A stretch of 64,000 nucleotides of DNA from Gallaecimonas sp045291545 (GCF_045291545.1 NZ_CP149514.1:620001-684000), one strand, 5' to 3'. Positions 32,391-41,427 are shown, counted from the first letter of the stretch. Translations and numbers: made by a program. The notes: generated from the letters alone by a model not told the origin.

Positions 32391-32993
32391 ATGCGCTTGC
32401 TATTACTGTCTCTGATTGCTGTCCTGTTGGCTGGATGCGCCACTGCACCGCCGCGCGATCCCAACAACATCTGCGCCATTTTTAAGGAAAAAAGCGACTG
32501 GTATGACGCTGCGCTGGATGTTCAGAAAAAATGGGGTGTACCGGTGCAGGTTCCCTTTGCCATGCTCTACCAGGAGTCGAGTTTTCGTTACAACGCGCTG
32601 CCACCGCGAGACTACCTGCTGGGGTTCATTCCCTGGGGGCGGGTATCCAGTGCTTATGGTTATGCCCAAGCTAAAGACGACACCTGGCGCGACTATATGC
32701 GGGAAACGGACAACTGGGGAGCGGATCGCGACGACTTTGCCGACGCACTTGATTTTATGGGCTGGTATATCGATAAAACCCATAAAATCAACGGCGTGTC
32801 GAAATGGGATGCCTACGCCCTGTATCTTAACTACCACGAAGGATGGGGCGGGTACCGCCGTAAAACCTATGCCAGCAAGGGCTGGCTCAAAGCGGTGGCG
32901 CGCAAGGTGCGCAATCGTTCCTGGCGCTTTGCCAAACAGTATAAAGGTTGCAAGGACGAGCTGAACCGCAGCTTCTGGGACTGGTTATTCTGA
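32391..32993 (+). CDS. Lysozyme-like (SLT-type) lipoprotein
   Basis: A 200-residue lipoprotein: the signal peptide ends in LLAGC (Cys16). The mature part looks like a lysozyme-fold transglycosylase: VPFAMLYQESSFRYNA carries the Glu-Ser-Ser-Phe motif of soluble lytic transglycosylases with the likely catalytic Glu, then SSAYGYAQAKDDTW, DFADALDFMGWYIDKT and ALYLNYHEGWGGY. It would cleave peptidoglycan from the outer or inner membrane face in the periplasm. It is much shorter than Slt70 or MltC/E and has no other domain. No operon partner; a bidirectional terminator follows. Confidence 0.85.
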   Translation: MRLLLLSLIAVLLAGCATAPPRDPNNICAIFKEKSDWYDAALDVQKKWGVPVQVPFAMLYQESSFRYNALPPRDYLLGFIPWGRVSSAYGYAQAKDDTWRDYMRETDNWGADRDDFADALDFMGWYIDKTHKINGVSKWDAYALYLNYHEGWGGYRRKTYASKGWLKAVARKVRNRSWRFAKQYKGCKDELNRSFWDWLF

Positions 32994-33020
32994 AAAAAGG
33001 CCGCAACAGCGGCCTTTTTT
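32993..33020. terminator. Bidirectional intrinsic terminator
   Basis: GGCCGC / GCGGCC stem with an AACA loop, six A on the left and six T on the right, between the lipoprotein gene and the converging yfjD. Confidence 0.88.
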
Positions 33021-34287
33021 AATGGCTTTTTAGTGCCGGCATAATGCGCGCCGTTTTCACCATGTTTTCTTTGACGTCGACGATTTCCAACGGGTAACCG
33101 GCAACCCGCAATGACAAGTTGGCATCGGGGATTTCTTCAAGATATTCAAGGATGAGGCCATTGAGGGTTTTTGGGCCATCGGTAGGAAAGTCCCAGTGCA
33201 TCTCTTTGTTCAGCTCACGCAAAGAAATACTGCCTTCCACCAGATAGCTGCCATCTTGCTGTGGAATGATTTCTTCATGCGGTGCCGGCGCCATGTCGGT
33301 GGTAAAGTCGCCGACAATTTCTTCAAGAATATCTTCCAGCGTCACCAGCCCCTGAATATCGCCGTATTCGTCGACCACCAGGCCGATACGCTCTTTGTTG
33401 CGCTGAAACTTCAGCAGCTGCACGTTCAGTGGTGTGCCTTCCGGAATAAAGTAAATCTCGCGCACGGCGCGCAGCAGTGTGGACTTGCTGAATTCGTTGC
33501 GAGACAACAGCCGCAGGGCATCCCGGGCGTGCACAAAACCAACAGCATCGTCGATGTTGTCGCGGTACAGCAGCATGCGAGTGTGCTGGGCATTGGTCAG
33601 CTGCTTGACGATACGAGACCAGTCATCATTGATATCGATACCTTTGATCTCGGCGCGAGGGGTCATGACGTCTTCCACCTGCACTTTTTCCAGATCCAGT
33701 ATCGATACCAGCATGTCGCGGTGGCGGCGCGGGATCATGGCGCCGGCTTCGGCCACCACGGTACGCAATTCTTCCCCTGACAGGGCGTCGCCGGTTCCGC
33801 TGTTGGGCTTAATTCCCAGCAGCGCCATCAAGCCATTGGTAATGCCGTTAACCACCCACACAAAGGGATAAAACACCTTCAGCATGACTTTCAGCACAAC
33901 CGAGGCAGGGAAGGCAATTTTTTCCGGGTAAAGGGCCGCCAGGGTCTTGGGAGTGACTTCGGCGAACAGCAATACCGCCAAGGTAAGGAATATTGTGGCC
34001 AATAAAATCCCCAAGCCACCCATGATCCTTTCACCCAGAATGGTAGCAATGGCAGAAGCACCAATATTGACCAGGTTATTACCAATCAGGATCAGGCCAA
34101 TGAGCCGGTCAGGGCGTTCCAGCAACTCGCTGGCGCGCTTGGCACTACGGTGACCTTCTTTGGTGAGGTGGCGTAACCGGTACCGGTTGAGGGACATCAT
34201 GCCGGTCTCGGAACTGGAGAAAAAGGCTGACAAGAGAATGAGTACCACGAGGCTAATCAGTAGGGTACTCGTCGATATGTCGTCCAA
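33019..34287 (-). CDS. yfjD: CNNM/CorB-family transporter-like protein (DUF21-CBS-CorC)
   Basis: The 422-residue inner-membrane protein belongs to the HlyC/CorC (CNNM) family associated with magnesium or cobalt efflux. It has a DUF21 membrane domain (about 1-190) with FFSSSETGMMSLNRYRLRHL and LILIGNNLVNIGASAIAT, a CBS pair (about 205-330) containing DVMTPRAEIKGIDI and GLVVDEYGDIQGLVTLEDILE, and a C-terminal CorC/HlyC transporter-associated domain (about 345-420). It precedes ypjD in reading direction only by position: ypjD lies upstream on the same strand, and ffh diverges, as in E. coli. Confidence 0.92.
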   Translation of the reverse strand: MDDISTSTLLISLVVLILLSAFFSSSETGMMSLNRYRLRHLTKEGHRSAKRASELLERPDRLIGLILIGNNLVNIGASAIATILGERIMGGLGILLATIFLTLAVLLFAEVTPKTLAALYPEKIAFPASVVLKVMLKVFYPFVWVVNGITNGLMALLGIKPNSGTGDALSGEELRTVVAEAGAMIPRRHRDMLVSILDLEKVQVEDVMTPRAEIKGIDINDDWSRIVKQLTNAQHTRMLLYRDNIDDAVGFVHARDALRLLSRNEFSKSTLLRAVREIYFIPEGTPLNVQLLKFQRNKERIGLVVDEYGDIQGLVTLEDILEEIVGDFTTDMAPAPHEEIIPQQDGSYLVEGSISLRELNKEMHWDFPTDGPKTLNGLILEYLEEIPDANLSLRVAGYPLEIVDVKENMVKTARIMPALKSH

Positions 34288-34347
34288 AAGGGGCTTCCTT
34301 TACATTAGCGGTAACCCTCATTTTACTACGCGAATGAGGGTGCGTGA

Positions 34348-35148
34348 TCAAGAGCGCAGGATCACTTCCTGCACAAAGCGGCTACCGAAATAGGCTACTG
34401 TCAGCAAGGCGGCGCCAACAAGGCTGGCCCAGACAGCGCCTTTACCTCGCCAGCCATGGCGGTAATGGGCAAAAACGGCCGTGGCGTACACACACCAGGC
34501 TACCAGTGACAGTGTTGTCTTATGCATCTGCTTTTTGGCAAACATGTCTTCTAAAAACACGAAGCCGGACAACAGCGCCAGACTCAGCACAATCAACCCC
34601 ACCAGCATCAGTTGAAAGAGCTGGCGTTCCACGGTCATCAGTGGCGGTAAAAAGGCCGGCAGGGTGGATAACCGGCGGTGCTTGAGTTGCCGGCTGATAA
34701 AGGCCAGTTCCAATGCATACAGTGCTGCAACTACCAGCACAGCGTAAGCGATCAGGCTCAGTGTAATGTGCACCACCACTTCAGGTTCGGCGCGCAGGTG
34801 CAGCATCCATTTCACCGGCACCAGCCAGGCCGTCAGCACCACCAGAGCGGCAAAACCATGCACCAACGGCAGTAATTGCAATACCGGTAGGCGCATCGCC
34901 GCAGTGTTCATGAACATCACCACCACCCATGACGCCATGGAAGCAACAATCATTACACCCATGTTTTGGTCGTCGCCGCTGGAGATCAATATGGCCAGGC
35001 TCAGCAAGTGCGCCATGGCAGCAAACATGCCCAGTGTCACGGTCAGGCGGCGGTTGGGGCCTTCATGATTAAACAGCCGCCGAGCGGCCAACACGGTGGC
35101 CAGCACGTACAGCACAATGGCAATCACGGAAAAGGTGGTGGTCAGCAT
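34348..35148 (-). CDS. ypjD: CcsA/HemX-like inner-membrane protein YpjD
   Basis: This 266-residue protein has about eight membrane helices and belongs to the cytochrome c assembly (CcsA/HemX) superfamily. Conserved histidines are seen in LLPLVHGFAALV, VVHITLSLIAYA, MHKTTLSLVAW and YRHGWRGK. It lacks the WWD loop of heme-handling CcsA/CcmC, so heme delivery is not certain. In E. coli ypjD likewise lies between yfjD and the divergent ffh. The frame is open upstream to 35259 into the ffh promoter region; I used the ATG at 35148, which begins directly with the first helix. Confidence 0.88.
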   Translation of the reverse strand: MLTTTFSVIAIVLYVLATVLAARRLFNHEGPNRRLTVTLGMFAAMAHLLSLAILISSGDDQNMGVMIVASMASWVVVMFMNTAAMRLPVLQLLPLVHGFAALVVLTAWLVPVKWMLHLRAEPEVVVHITLSLIAYAVLVVAALYALELAFISRQLKHRRLSTLPAFLPPLMTVERQLFQLMLVGLIVLSLALLSGFVFLEDMFAKKQMHKTTLSLVAWCVYATAVFAHYRHGWRGKGAVWASLVGAALLTVAYFGSRFVQEVILRS

Positions 35149-35282
35149 GGCTGGGGCCGTTAAAAAATGATGAACACATTCTATCTGTAAGCGAGCAGAG
35201 GGAAAAGTAACAGCGACCCTTTCAGTGCCGGGGGCGGTTTGCGTTATACTGGCGGCCACTGCTAGCCGCGAGATAAAGACCG

Positions 35283-36650
35283 ATGTTTGACAACCTCAGT
35301 GACAGATTGACCCGCACCCTGAAAACCATCAGTGGCCGGGGGCGTCTGACCGAAGACAACATCAAAGACACCCTGCGCGAAGTGCGTATGGCCCTGCTGG
35401 AAGCCGATGTGGCGTTGCCGGTGGTGCGTGACTTTGTCGCGCGGGTGAAGGAGCGGGCGCTGGGGGCGGAGGTCAGCAAGTCTTTGAGTCCTGGCCAGGT
35501 CTTTATCAAAATTGTTCGCGATGAACTGGAAGCTGCCATGGGTGAAGCCAACGAAGGGCTTGACCTGGCAGCGCAGCCACCGGCGGTGGTAATGATGGCG
35601 GGCCTGCAAGGGGCGGGTAAAACCACCTCTGTGGGTAAGCTGGCGAAATTCCTCAAGGAGCGCCACAAGAAGAAGGTGATGGTGGTCAGTGCCGACGTCT
35701 ACCGTCCGGCGGCCATCAAACAGCTGGAAACTCTGGCTAATGATATCGAGGTGTCGTTTTTCCCGTCCGATATCTCGCAAGATCCGGTTGCCATTGCCAA
35801 CGGCGCCATCGCGGCCGCCAAAAAAGGCTTTTATGACGTGCTGCTGGTGGATACCGCCGGTCGCCTGCATGTCGACAGCGACATGATGGACGAAATCAAG
35901 CGCCTGCACAGCGCCGTCAACCCGGTGGAAACGCTGTTCGTGGTCGACGCCATGACCGGCCAGGACGCTGCCAATACCGCCAAGGCGTTTCATGAAGCAC
36001 TGCCCCTGACCGGGGTGATCCTCACCAAGGTTGACGGTGATGCCCGTGGTGGTGCGGCGCTATCGATTCGTACCATTACCGGTAAGCCCATCAAGTTTTT
36101 GGGGATGGGTGAAAAAACCGATGCTCTGGAGCCGTTCCACCCTGACCGGGTTGCCTCGCGGATCCTCGGTATGGGCGATGTGCTGTCGCTGATAGAAGAA
36201 GTCGAACAGAAAGTTGACCGGGAAAAAGCCGCCAAGCTGGCGGAAAAGGTCAAAAAAGGCAAAGGTTTCGATTTAGAAGACTTCCGCGAACAGCTCGAGC
36301 AGATGAACAACATGGGCGGCATGATGGGGTTGCTCAATAAAATGCCGGGTATGGGCAAAATGGCCGAGCAGGTCAAAGATCAGATGGACGACAAACTGAC
36401 CAAACGCCTGGGGGCCATCATCAGCTCCATGACCCCGGGCGAGCGCCGCCACCCGGACATCATCAAAGGTTCACGTAAGCGCCGTATTGCCGCTGGTGCC
36501 GGTGTTGAAGTGCATGAAGTGAACAAATTGCTTAAGCAATTTACGCAAATGCAGAAAATGATGAAAAAGATATCCGGTAAAGGCGGCATGATGAAAATGA
36601 TGCGTAGTATGAAAGGTATGATGCCACCCGGCGGAATGCCCCGTATGTAA
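35283..36650 (+). CDS. ffh: Signal recognition particle protein Ffh
   Basis: The 455-residue GTPase binds 4.5S RNA and signal sequences of nascent inner-membrane proteins. The N domain (1-90) is followed by the G domain with GLQGAGKTTSVGKLAKFL, DVYRPAAIKQLE, DTAGRLHVD and TKVDGDARGG. The C-terminal M domain is methionine-rich (MNNMGGMMGLLNKMPGMGKM) with the RNA-binding SRKRRIAAGAG helix. It opens the ffh-rpsP-rimM-trmD-rplS region; a long hairpin and a separate promoter lie before rpsP. Confidence 0.97.
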   Translation: MFDNLSDRLTRTLKTISGRGRLTEDNIKDTLREVRMALLEADVALPVVRDFVARVKERALGAEVSKSLSPGQVFIKIVRDELEAAMGEANEGLDLAAQPPAVVMMAGLQGAGKTTSVGKLAKFLKERHKKKVMVVSADVYRPAAIKQLETLANDIEVSFFPSDISQDPVAIANGAIAAAKKGFYDVLLVDTAGRLHVDSDMMDEIKRLHSAVNPVETLFVVDAMTGQDAANTAKAFHEALPLTGVILTKVDGDARGGAALSIRTITGKPIKFLGMGEKTDALEPFHPDRVASRILGMGDVLSLIEEVEQKVDREKAAKLAEKVKKGKGFDLEDFREQLEQMNNMGGMMGLLNKMPGMGKMAEQVKDQMDDKLTKRLGAIISSMTPGERRHPDIIKGSRKRRIAAGAGVEVHEVNKLLKQFTQMQKMMKKISGKGGMMKMMRSMKGMMPPGGMPRM

Positions 36651-36659
36651 GCCTTTTTA

Positions 36660-36683
36660 CTGAAGCGGCCAAGGCCGCTTCAG
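36660..36683 (+). other. Perfect 11-bp hairpin after ffh, no T tract
   Basis: CTGAAGCGGCC and GGCCGCTTCAG form a near-continuous inverted repeat ten bases after the ffh stop. No T run follows on either strand, so it may be a 3'-end stabiliser, a processing site or a poor terminator. Confidence 0.65.
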
Positions 36684-36711
36684 CTGTCTGTAATACACCT
36701 GCCCCCTTTTC

Positions 36712-36739
36712 TTGCAAAACCGCGCAATCTGAGTAAAAT
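36712..36739 (+). promoter_or_regulatory. Probable promoter of the rpsP operon
   Basis: TTGCAA (36712-36717) and TAAAAT (36734-36739) with a 16-base spacer and a GC-rich stretch just downstream, typical of growth-rate-controlled ribosomal promoters. Confidence 0.7.
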
Positions 36740-36803
36740 TGCCGGGCTTTACAGCATGGGCCCCTTGGGTCCGCCATTCACTTGTATTAACCAAGAGGAC
36801 GGT

Positions 36804-37046
36804 ATGGTTACCATTCGTTTGGCACGTGGCGGCGCGAAAAAGCGTCCGTTCTATCAAGTTGTCGTTGCTGACAGCCGCTTCTCCCGTGATGGGCGTTTTA
36901 TCGAGCGCGTTGGCTTCTTCAACCCCATCGCCCGTGGCCAGGAAGAGAAACTGCGTCTGGATATGGACCGCATCAATCACTGGGTTGCCCAGGGTGCAGG
37001 CATGTCTGATCGCGTTGCTCAGCTGGTCAAGAGCAACAAGGCTTAA
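36804..37046 (+). CDS. rpsP: 30S ribosomal protein S16
   Basis: The 80-residue protein binds 16S rRNA early in 30S assembly. It starts MVTIRLARGGAKKRPFYQVV and contains DSRFSRDGRFIERVGFFNP, the family signature. The frame is open upstream to 36756, but the ATG at 36804 has an AAGAGGAC ribosome site and matches the E. coli start. First gene of rpsP-rimM-trmD-rplS. Confidence 0.97.
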   Translation: MVTIRLARGGAKKRPFYQVVVADSRFSRDGRFIERVGFFNPIARGQEEKLRLDMDRINHWVAQGAGMSDRVAQLVKSNKA

Positions 37047-37075
37047 TTGCCGTTCCGGCAAGGTAAGGGCATTTC

Positions 37076-37594
37076 ATGGAAATGATCACTGTTGGCAAAC
37101 TCGGCGCCCCTTACGGCATCCGCGGTTGGGTCAAAGTGCACTCCTTTACTGATGACCCGGAAGCTATCTTCTCCTACCAACCCTGGCTTTTGGGCCGTGA
37201 TGGGCAATGGCAGGAGCGCGGCATCGTCAAATGGCGACGCCACAACAAGGGCCTGGTTGTGCTCTTGGACCAAATCAGCGATCGCAACGGTGCGGAGCTG
37301 CTGAACGGCTTGGAAATTGCGGTTTCTGCCGACCAGCTGCCCACACTGGCTGAAGGCGATTACTACTGGCGTGACCTGCAAGGTCTGCGGGTAGTCAACC
37401 AACAGGGTTACGACCTTGGTAAAGTTGATCACCTGCTGGAAACCGGCGCGAACGATGTACTGGTAGTTAAAGCCAACAGCCGCGACAGTTTTGGTCAACG
37501 TGAACGATTGATCCCCTTTGTCATGGATCAGTTCATCAAGGCGGTTGACACCGGTAACGGTGTTATCGAGGTGGACTGGGACCCTGGTTTCTGA
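37076..37594 (+). CDS. rimM: Ribosome maturation factor RimM
   Basis: The 172-residue protein binds S19 and the 30S head during assembly. The N-terminal RimM barrel has VGKLGAPYGIRGWVKVHSFTD, and the C-terminal PRC-barrel contains YYWRDLQGLRVVN, GKVDHLLETGANDVLVV and LIPFVMDQFIKAVD. Its stop overlaps the trmD start (TGATG), so RimM and TrmD are translationally linked, as usual. Confidence 0.96.
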   Translation: MEMITVGKLGAPYGIRGWVKVHSFTDDPEAIFSYQPWLLGRDGQWQERGIVKWRRHNKGLVVLLDQISDRNGAELLNGLEIAVSADQLPTLAEGDYYWRDLQGLRVVNQQGYDLGKVDHLLETGANDVLVVKANSRDSFGQRERLIPFVMDQFIKAVDTGNGVIEVDWDPGF

Positions 37595-38340
37595 TGAAGC
37601 TGGCGGTTGTTACCCTGTTCCCCGACATGTTCCGGGCATTGACCGAGCATGGCGTGGTGGGCAGAGCCATTGAAAAGGGTTTAGTGCGGCTCGAGTGTGT
37701 GAATCCGCGTGATTTCACCACAGACAAGCATCGTACCGTGGACGACCGGCCATATGGCGGTGGCCCCGGTATGTTAATGAAAGTCGAACCGCTAAAAGAC
37801 GCTATCACTGCCGCCAAGGCAGCAGTGGGCGCGCAGGCTAAGGTGGTTTACCTTTCGCCTCAGGGCAGAAAGCTGGACCAACAAGGCGTTCGGACACTGG
37901 CTGGCACCACCGATATGGTGTTGGTATGTGGCCGCTACGAAGGCATAGATGAGCGCGTGATTGAAAGCCTGATAGACGAAGAATGGTCTATCGGTGATTA
38001 CGTGCTTTCTGGCGGGGAACTCCCTGCCATGGTACTGATTGACGCAGTGGCTCGGCTGGTGCCGGGCGTATTGGGTCATGAACAATCTGCTGAAGAAGAC
38101 TCCTTCGCGGCGGGGTTACTTGATTGCCCCCACTACACGCGGCCGGAAGTTCTCGACGGTATGGCGGTACCAGCAGTCTTGCTCAGTGGTGACCACCAGG
38201 CTATTCGCCGTTGGCGTATGCAAACGTCATTGGTGCGTACCTGGCAACGGCGTCCGGATTTGCTGGACAACCTAGCTCTGACTGACGAGCAGGAAAAACT
38301 TCTTGCTGAATATATCCGCGAACAAGCGGGTCAAAGTTAA
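37594..38340 (+). CDS. trmD: tRNA (guanine-37-N1)-methyltransferase TrmD
   Basis: The 248-residue SPOUT-family enzyme methylates G37 next to the anticodon of tRNAs reading CNN codons, preventing +1 frameshifts. The trefoil-knot SAM site is shown by VYLSPQGRKLDQQ, LVCGRYEGIDERV and IGDYVLSGGELPA; the N-terminal RPYGGGPGMLMKVEP loop is also present. The C-terminal helical domain has LVRTWQRRPDLL. Length is close to E. coli TrmD (255). Confidence 0.97.
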   Translation: MKLAVVTLFPDMFRALTEHGVVGRAIEKGLVRLECVNPRDFTTDKHRTVDDRPYGGGPGMLMKVEPLKDAITAAKAAVGAQAKVVYLSPQGRKLDQQGVRTLAGTTDMVLVCGRYEGIDERVIESLIDEEWSIGDYVLSGGELPAMVLIDAVARLVPGVLGHEQSAEEDSFAAGLLDCPHYTRPEVLDGMAVPAVLLSGDHQAIRRWRMQTSLVRTWQRRPDLLDNLALTDEQEKLLAEYIREQAGQS

Positions 38341-38370
38341 GTCTCAGTTACACCTAGGGAAATTGAAACT

Positions 38371-38724
38371 ATGCATAACATCATCAAGCAAATTGAAGAC
38401 GCGCAGCTCAAACAAGACGTCCCGGCCTTCGCGCCTGGTGACACTGTGGTTGTGTCTGTCCGTGTAAAAGAAGGCGATAAAGAGCGTCTGCAGGCTTTTG
38501 AAGGTGTGGTTATCGCCAAGCGTAACCGCGGTCTGCACTCTTCCTTTACCGTCCGTAAAATGTCAAGTGGTGAAGGCGTTGAGCGTGTGTTCCAGACACA
38601 CAGCCCGGTCGTCGCCAAAATTGAAGTTAAGCGTCGTGGTGACGTTCGCCGTGCCAAGCTGTACTACCTGCGCAGCCGTACCGGTAAAGCCGCCCGTATC
38701 CGCGAGAAGCTTGGCAACAAGTAA
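38371..38724 (+). CDS. rplS: 50S ribosomal protein L19
   Basis: The 117-residue protein sits at the subunit interface near bridge B8. It starts MHNIIKQIEDAQLKQDVPAF and contains FAPGDTVVVSVRVKEGDKER, LQAFEGVVIAKRNRGLHSSF and RRAKLYYLRSRTGKAARI. Last gene of the operon, closed by a strong terminator. The following ~150 bases (38775-38925) contain nothing I can support. Confidence 0.97.
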   Translation: MHNIIKQIEDAQLKQDVPAFAPGDTVVVSVRVKEGDKERLQAFEGVVIAKRNRGLHSSFTVRKMSSGEGVERVFQTHSPVVAKIEVKRRGDVRRAKLYYLRSRTGKAARIREKLGNK

Positions 38725-38744
38725 TGGTCGCTGTATAAAGCTGA

Positions 38745-38774
38745 AAAAAGCCCCGCCTTGTGCGGGGCTTTTTG
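38745..38774 (+). terminator. Intrinsic terminator of the rpsP-rplS operon
   Basis: Stem AAAAAGCCCCGC / GCGGGGCTTTTT with a five-base loop and T tail. Confidence 0.9.
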
Positions 38775-38925
38775 TTAGTGAGGGCGCGGCCAGTAGGTTT
38801 TTGTGGGTCATGAAATAAAGAAAAATATCAGTGAGGATGATCCTATCCCGACAATGAGCAACGGTCATTCAGGTGTATAGCGCCCGACCAGTAAGCACTC
38901 AAGGCTCATACAATAACGGTTACTG

Positions 38926-39780
38926 TTAGGTAACTTTGGACCAGCCGATAATGGTGCTCAGGCTGTGGTGCTGACCAGGGGCGAGGGTGATGCTGTCGCT
39001 TCGTACATTGGCTGCTTCCAGGCACAGCATGTGCTGATAACCATCGTCGGGGAATTGGGGCAGTGCTCGGGCTTTGTCGGCGCCGGGGTTCCACAGCACC
39101 AGGCTGCGGCTGCCCAAACGGCTGACTGCAATGGTTCCTGCCGGCGTGTGAATGTGCTGCACGGGGTTATTGGTTAGGTACTGGCGGTCTACTTCGCCAT
39201 GGATGCTGACTTCGGCGGTTTGCGAAATCGGGCCTTGGTCAAACTCCAGGTAATTACTGCCATCCAGGCCGCTGACAGTTGTGGCGTTGATATCCTGCAC
39301 CGGGAAATAACTGTGCAGTGCCTGAGTCAGGGTGAAGGGTTGTTGGCCGGTATTGGTGGTGGTTAGGATCACAGTGGCACGCTGCCCTAGTGTCATGGTG
39401 AGCGTCAGGCTACTGGCGTGTGGCCAGTGCTCGCTGGTGGTGTCGGGGAGTGTAAAACGCAAGTGGATATGAGTGCCATCGTCACTGGCGCTTTGCAGCG
39501 TAAACAGGCGATTGCGAGCAAAACCGTGTGCCGGTGCCGCCGCCATGGGTTTGTTGTTACCAAACCACGGCCAGCATAGCGGTATGCCGCCACGAATGGG
39601 ACGGCCAGCGGCAAAGTCTTCAGTGTTTGACAGCCACAGCAAAGGAGGTTGCCCTGCAGGCTGAAAATGCAGTAATTGAGCGCCTTGCAAGGCGACGGTG
39701 GCTTGGCACTCGCGGTGGTGAATATGCAGGCAGGGTAGGCCGTTAAGGTTGCCTGGCTGAATGCTCGGTGGCAGTAGCAT
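38926..39780 (-). CDS. yeaD: D-hexose-6-phosphate mutarotase (YeaD-like)
   Basis: The 284-residue protein is an aldose-1-epimerase-fold enzyme acting on hexose 6-phosphate anomers. It shows the galactose-mutarotase-like beta-sandwich with RGGIPLCWPWFG, PAHGFARNRLF (conserved His and phosphate-binding Arg), ALHSYFPVQD with the second His, and VLWNPGADKARALPQFPDDGYQHMLCLEAAN (in two parts) with the catalytic Glu. E. coli YeaD has the same motifs. No operon partner is clear; the diguanylate cyclase upstream on the same strand ends 13 bases before its start. Confidence 0.93.
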   Translation of the reverse strand: MLLPPSIQPGNLNGLPCLHIHHRECQATVALQGAQLLHFQPAGQPPLLWLSNTEDFAAGRPIRGGIPLCWPWFGNNKPMAAAPAHGFARNRLFTLQSASDDGTHIHLRFTLPDTTSEHWPHASSLTLTMTLGQRATVILTTTNTGQQPFTLTQALHSYFPVQDINATTVSGLDGSNYLEFDQGPISQTAEVSIHGEVDRQYLTNNPVQHIHTPAGTIAVSRLGSRSLVLWNPGADKARALPQFPDDGYQHMLCLEAANVRSDSITLAPGQHHSLSTIIGWSKVT

Positions 39781-39793
39781 GAAGGCTCCGAAA

Positions 39794-41005
39794 TTAAGAG
39801 GCTGGGGCCGGATCAGAGGAAAGTGGCGGCTGGGTGGCAGTAGGGCTTAATGCCTGAACCTGATTGCGCCCGGCTTCTTTGGCCCGGTACATGGCCATAT
39901 CGGCCCGCTGGAGCAATGTTTCCAGGCTCTGGTCCGTTGCCTGTAAGGCTGTGACGCCAAACGAAGCACTGACATCAATGCGCAACTTGTCCCACTGCAT
40001 GGGAAGGTTGGTGAGCTGCTGGCGCAGCACATCGGCCAGTTGTACGGCCCCTTGCAGGGTGGTATTAGGCAAGATCAGTAAAAACTCCTCGCCACCGACC
40101 CGGCCAAAAATATCCCCGTCACGCAGCCGCGCGGTGATGCTGTCAGCCAGGTGGATAAGCACCGCATCACCAGCAGCATGGCCGTGGTGGTCGTTGATAT
40201 CTTTGAAGTGATCAATATCGAACAGCACGCAGGCCAATGGCGCATCCTGGCGTCGGGCCACATGGATACTGTGTTCGGCCAGTTCCAGCACTGCCCGGCG
40301 GTTGGCGATACCGGTGAGTGGGTCTTCTAAAGCCAGGGCTTCGAGTTTTTTCTGATCCTGCTCGGTGCAAAGCAGAAAAAAACCTACTGTCAGTAACGGT
40401 GGTGCCAGCATGAGCATAAAGCTGCTGGCTACCAGCATCGGGTGGCCGGTTGGCAGCCCCTGATAGCCCAGGTAGCCTTGAAACTGGCTCCAACCAAGGC
40501 GCAGTAAAGAAACGCCGATAAGACCGAAAAATACCAGCCCCATGGCGCCAACATGGGCCGAGCGGCGCTGAATGAAATCGCGCAGGGTTTCGGCAAGGGC
40601 GATGCCCCAGACGTATAACGAGGGCAGTGACAATATTGGGATCCGATAAGCGCTGGTGCCGCGAACAATCTCCATGTAATAGAGGCTGGCGGCGCCAATC
40701 AGCGCAACAATCAGCATGCTTTTGGCATAAGCAGGGCGTTTGAGCAGCCGGCTGATAGCCAGGGTATAGGCTGCAAAAGCCAGGGTGAAAATGGCATTAC
40801 CAATCACCAGCGACCAGATCAGCGGCAAAGTACCGCGGCCGGCAAACAGCGCATAGGCCAGCCCCATCATCAGGCTGGCAGTGGCCCAGATACGTTGCTC
40901 TTTTGCCTGATGTCGCCGACTGAAACTGGCGACCAACATCCATATTCCCATCAAGGTGCACAGCAAGCTCAAGGAAACCAGTGAGGAGAATAGATCCAGG
41001 TGCAT
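39794..41005 (-). CDS. Membrane-anchored diguanylate cyclase (GGEEF)
   Basis: A 403-residue protein with about seven membrane helices in the first 215 residues and a C-terminal GGDEF domain (about 225-385). The active-site motif is GRVGGEEFLLIL, with FDIDHFKDINDHHGHAAGD supplying the metal and substrate residues, so it should make cyclic-di-GMP. An inhibitory RxxD site is present as RDGD five residues before GGEEF, implying product feedback. The sensor domain is not one I can name. The frame begins with a TTG at 41032; the ATG at 41005 starts directly before the first helix and is preferred. It reads toward yeaD, 13 bases apart. Confidence 0.9.
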   Translation of the reverse strand: MHLDLFSSLVSLSLLCTLMGIWMLVASFSRRHQAKEQRIWATASLMMGLAYALFAGRGTLPLIWSLVIGNAIFTLAFAAYTLAISRLLKRPAYAKSMLIVALIGAASLYYMEIVRGTSAYRIPILSLPSLYVWGIALAETLRDFIQRRSAHVGAMGLVFFGLIGVSLLRLGWSQFQGYLGYQGLPTGHPMLVASSFMLMLAPPLLTVGFFLLCTEQDQKKLEALALEDPLTGIANRRAVLELAEHSIHVARRQDAPLACVLFDIDHFKDINDHHGHAAGDAVLIHLADSITARLRDGDIFGRVGGEEFLLILPNTTLQGAVQLADVLRQQLTNLPMQWDKLRIDVSASFGVTALQATDQSLETLLQRADMAMYRAKEAGRNQVQALSPTATQPPLSSDPAPAS

Positions 41006-41142
41006 GGTGATTTTACTGTTGGGTCTTGCCAATACTGTAACGGTGAACGTGCCCCTAAACCAGTGAAATACGGCACTGAACCTGACGTGTTGTCAGTAAC
41101 ATTCACTAAGCGTTTGTTGATACTGGCTTTCTTAATATGCCT

Positions 41143-41427
41143 TTATTGCAGTACCTCATAACCGGCAGCCACCATACTGGCTTCAAATTCGATGACCTCG
41201 TAGCGCGCCAGTTGCTGCTGATAGAAAGGGTCGGCTGCCAGCAAGGCGTCCAGTTCGTCGCGGGAAGTGAGCTTTGACAGTAACACGCCGCCGGTGCGGG
41301 GAATTTTGCGGCCAGAAGCGATGAGCTGGCCGTTAGCGTAGGCATTCTTGAGCCATTGCACATGGGCTGGCAAGGCGGCGTCAATGGCGTCCAGGTCGCA
41401 CTGGTAGGTGAGGCTGACAATAAACAC
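41143..41427 (-). CDS. YciI-family protein, GTG start
   Basis: A 94-residue protein of the YciI (YCII-related, ferredoxin-like) family, small dimeric proteins with a conserved His-Asp pair and mostly unknown reactions. It reads VFIVSLTYQCDLDAIDAALP, then AHVQWLKNAYANGQLIASGR with the conserved His, and DPFYQQQLARYEVIEF. The GTG at 41427 has CAGGAGAG just upstream, while the longer frame from 41466 lacks a ribosome site and begins in a terminator region. The prs terminator lies before it, so it should have its own promoter. Confidence 0.82.
   Translation of the reverse strand: MFIVSLTYQCDLDAIDAALPAHVQWLKNAYANGQLIASGRKIPRTGGVLLSKLTSRDELDALLAADPFYQQQLARYEVIEFEASMVAAGYEVLQ

Noticed and set aside
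32201..32479. A 92-residue minus-strand frame overlapping the start of the SLT lipoprotein gene
   Set aside because: It runs through two of the tandem units, has no ribosome site, and its N-terminal part is antisense to a clear lipoprotein signal sequence. Its internal similarity comes from the tandem units.
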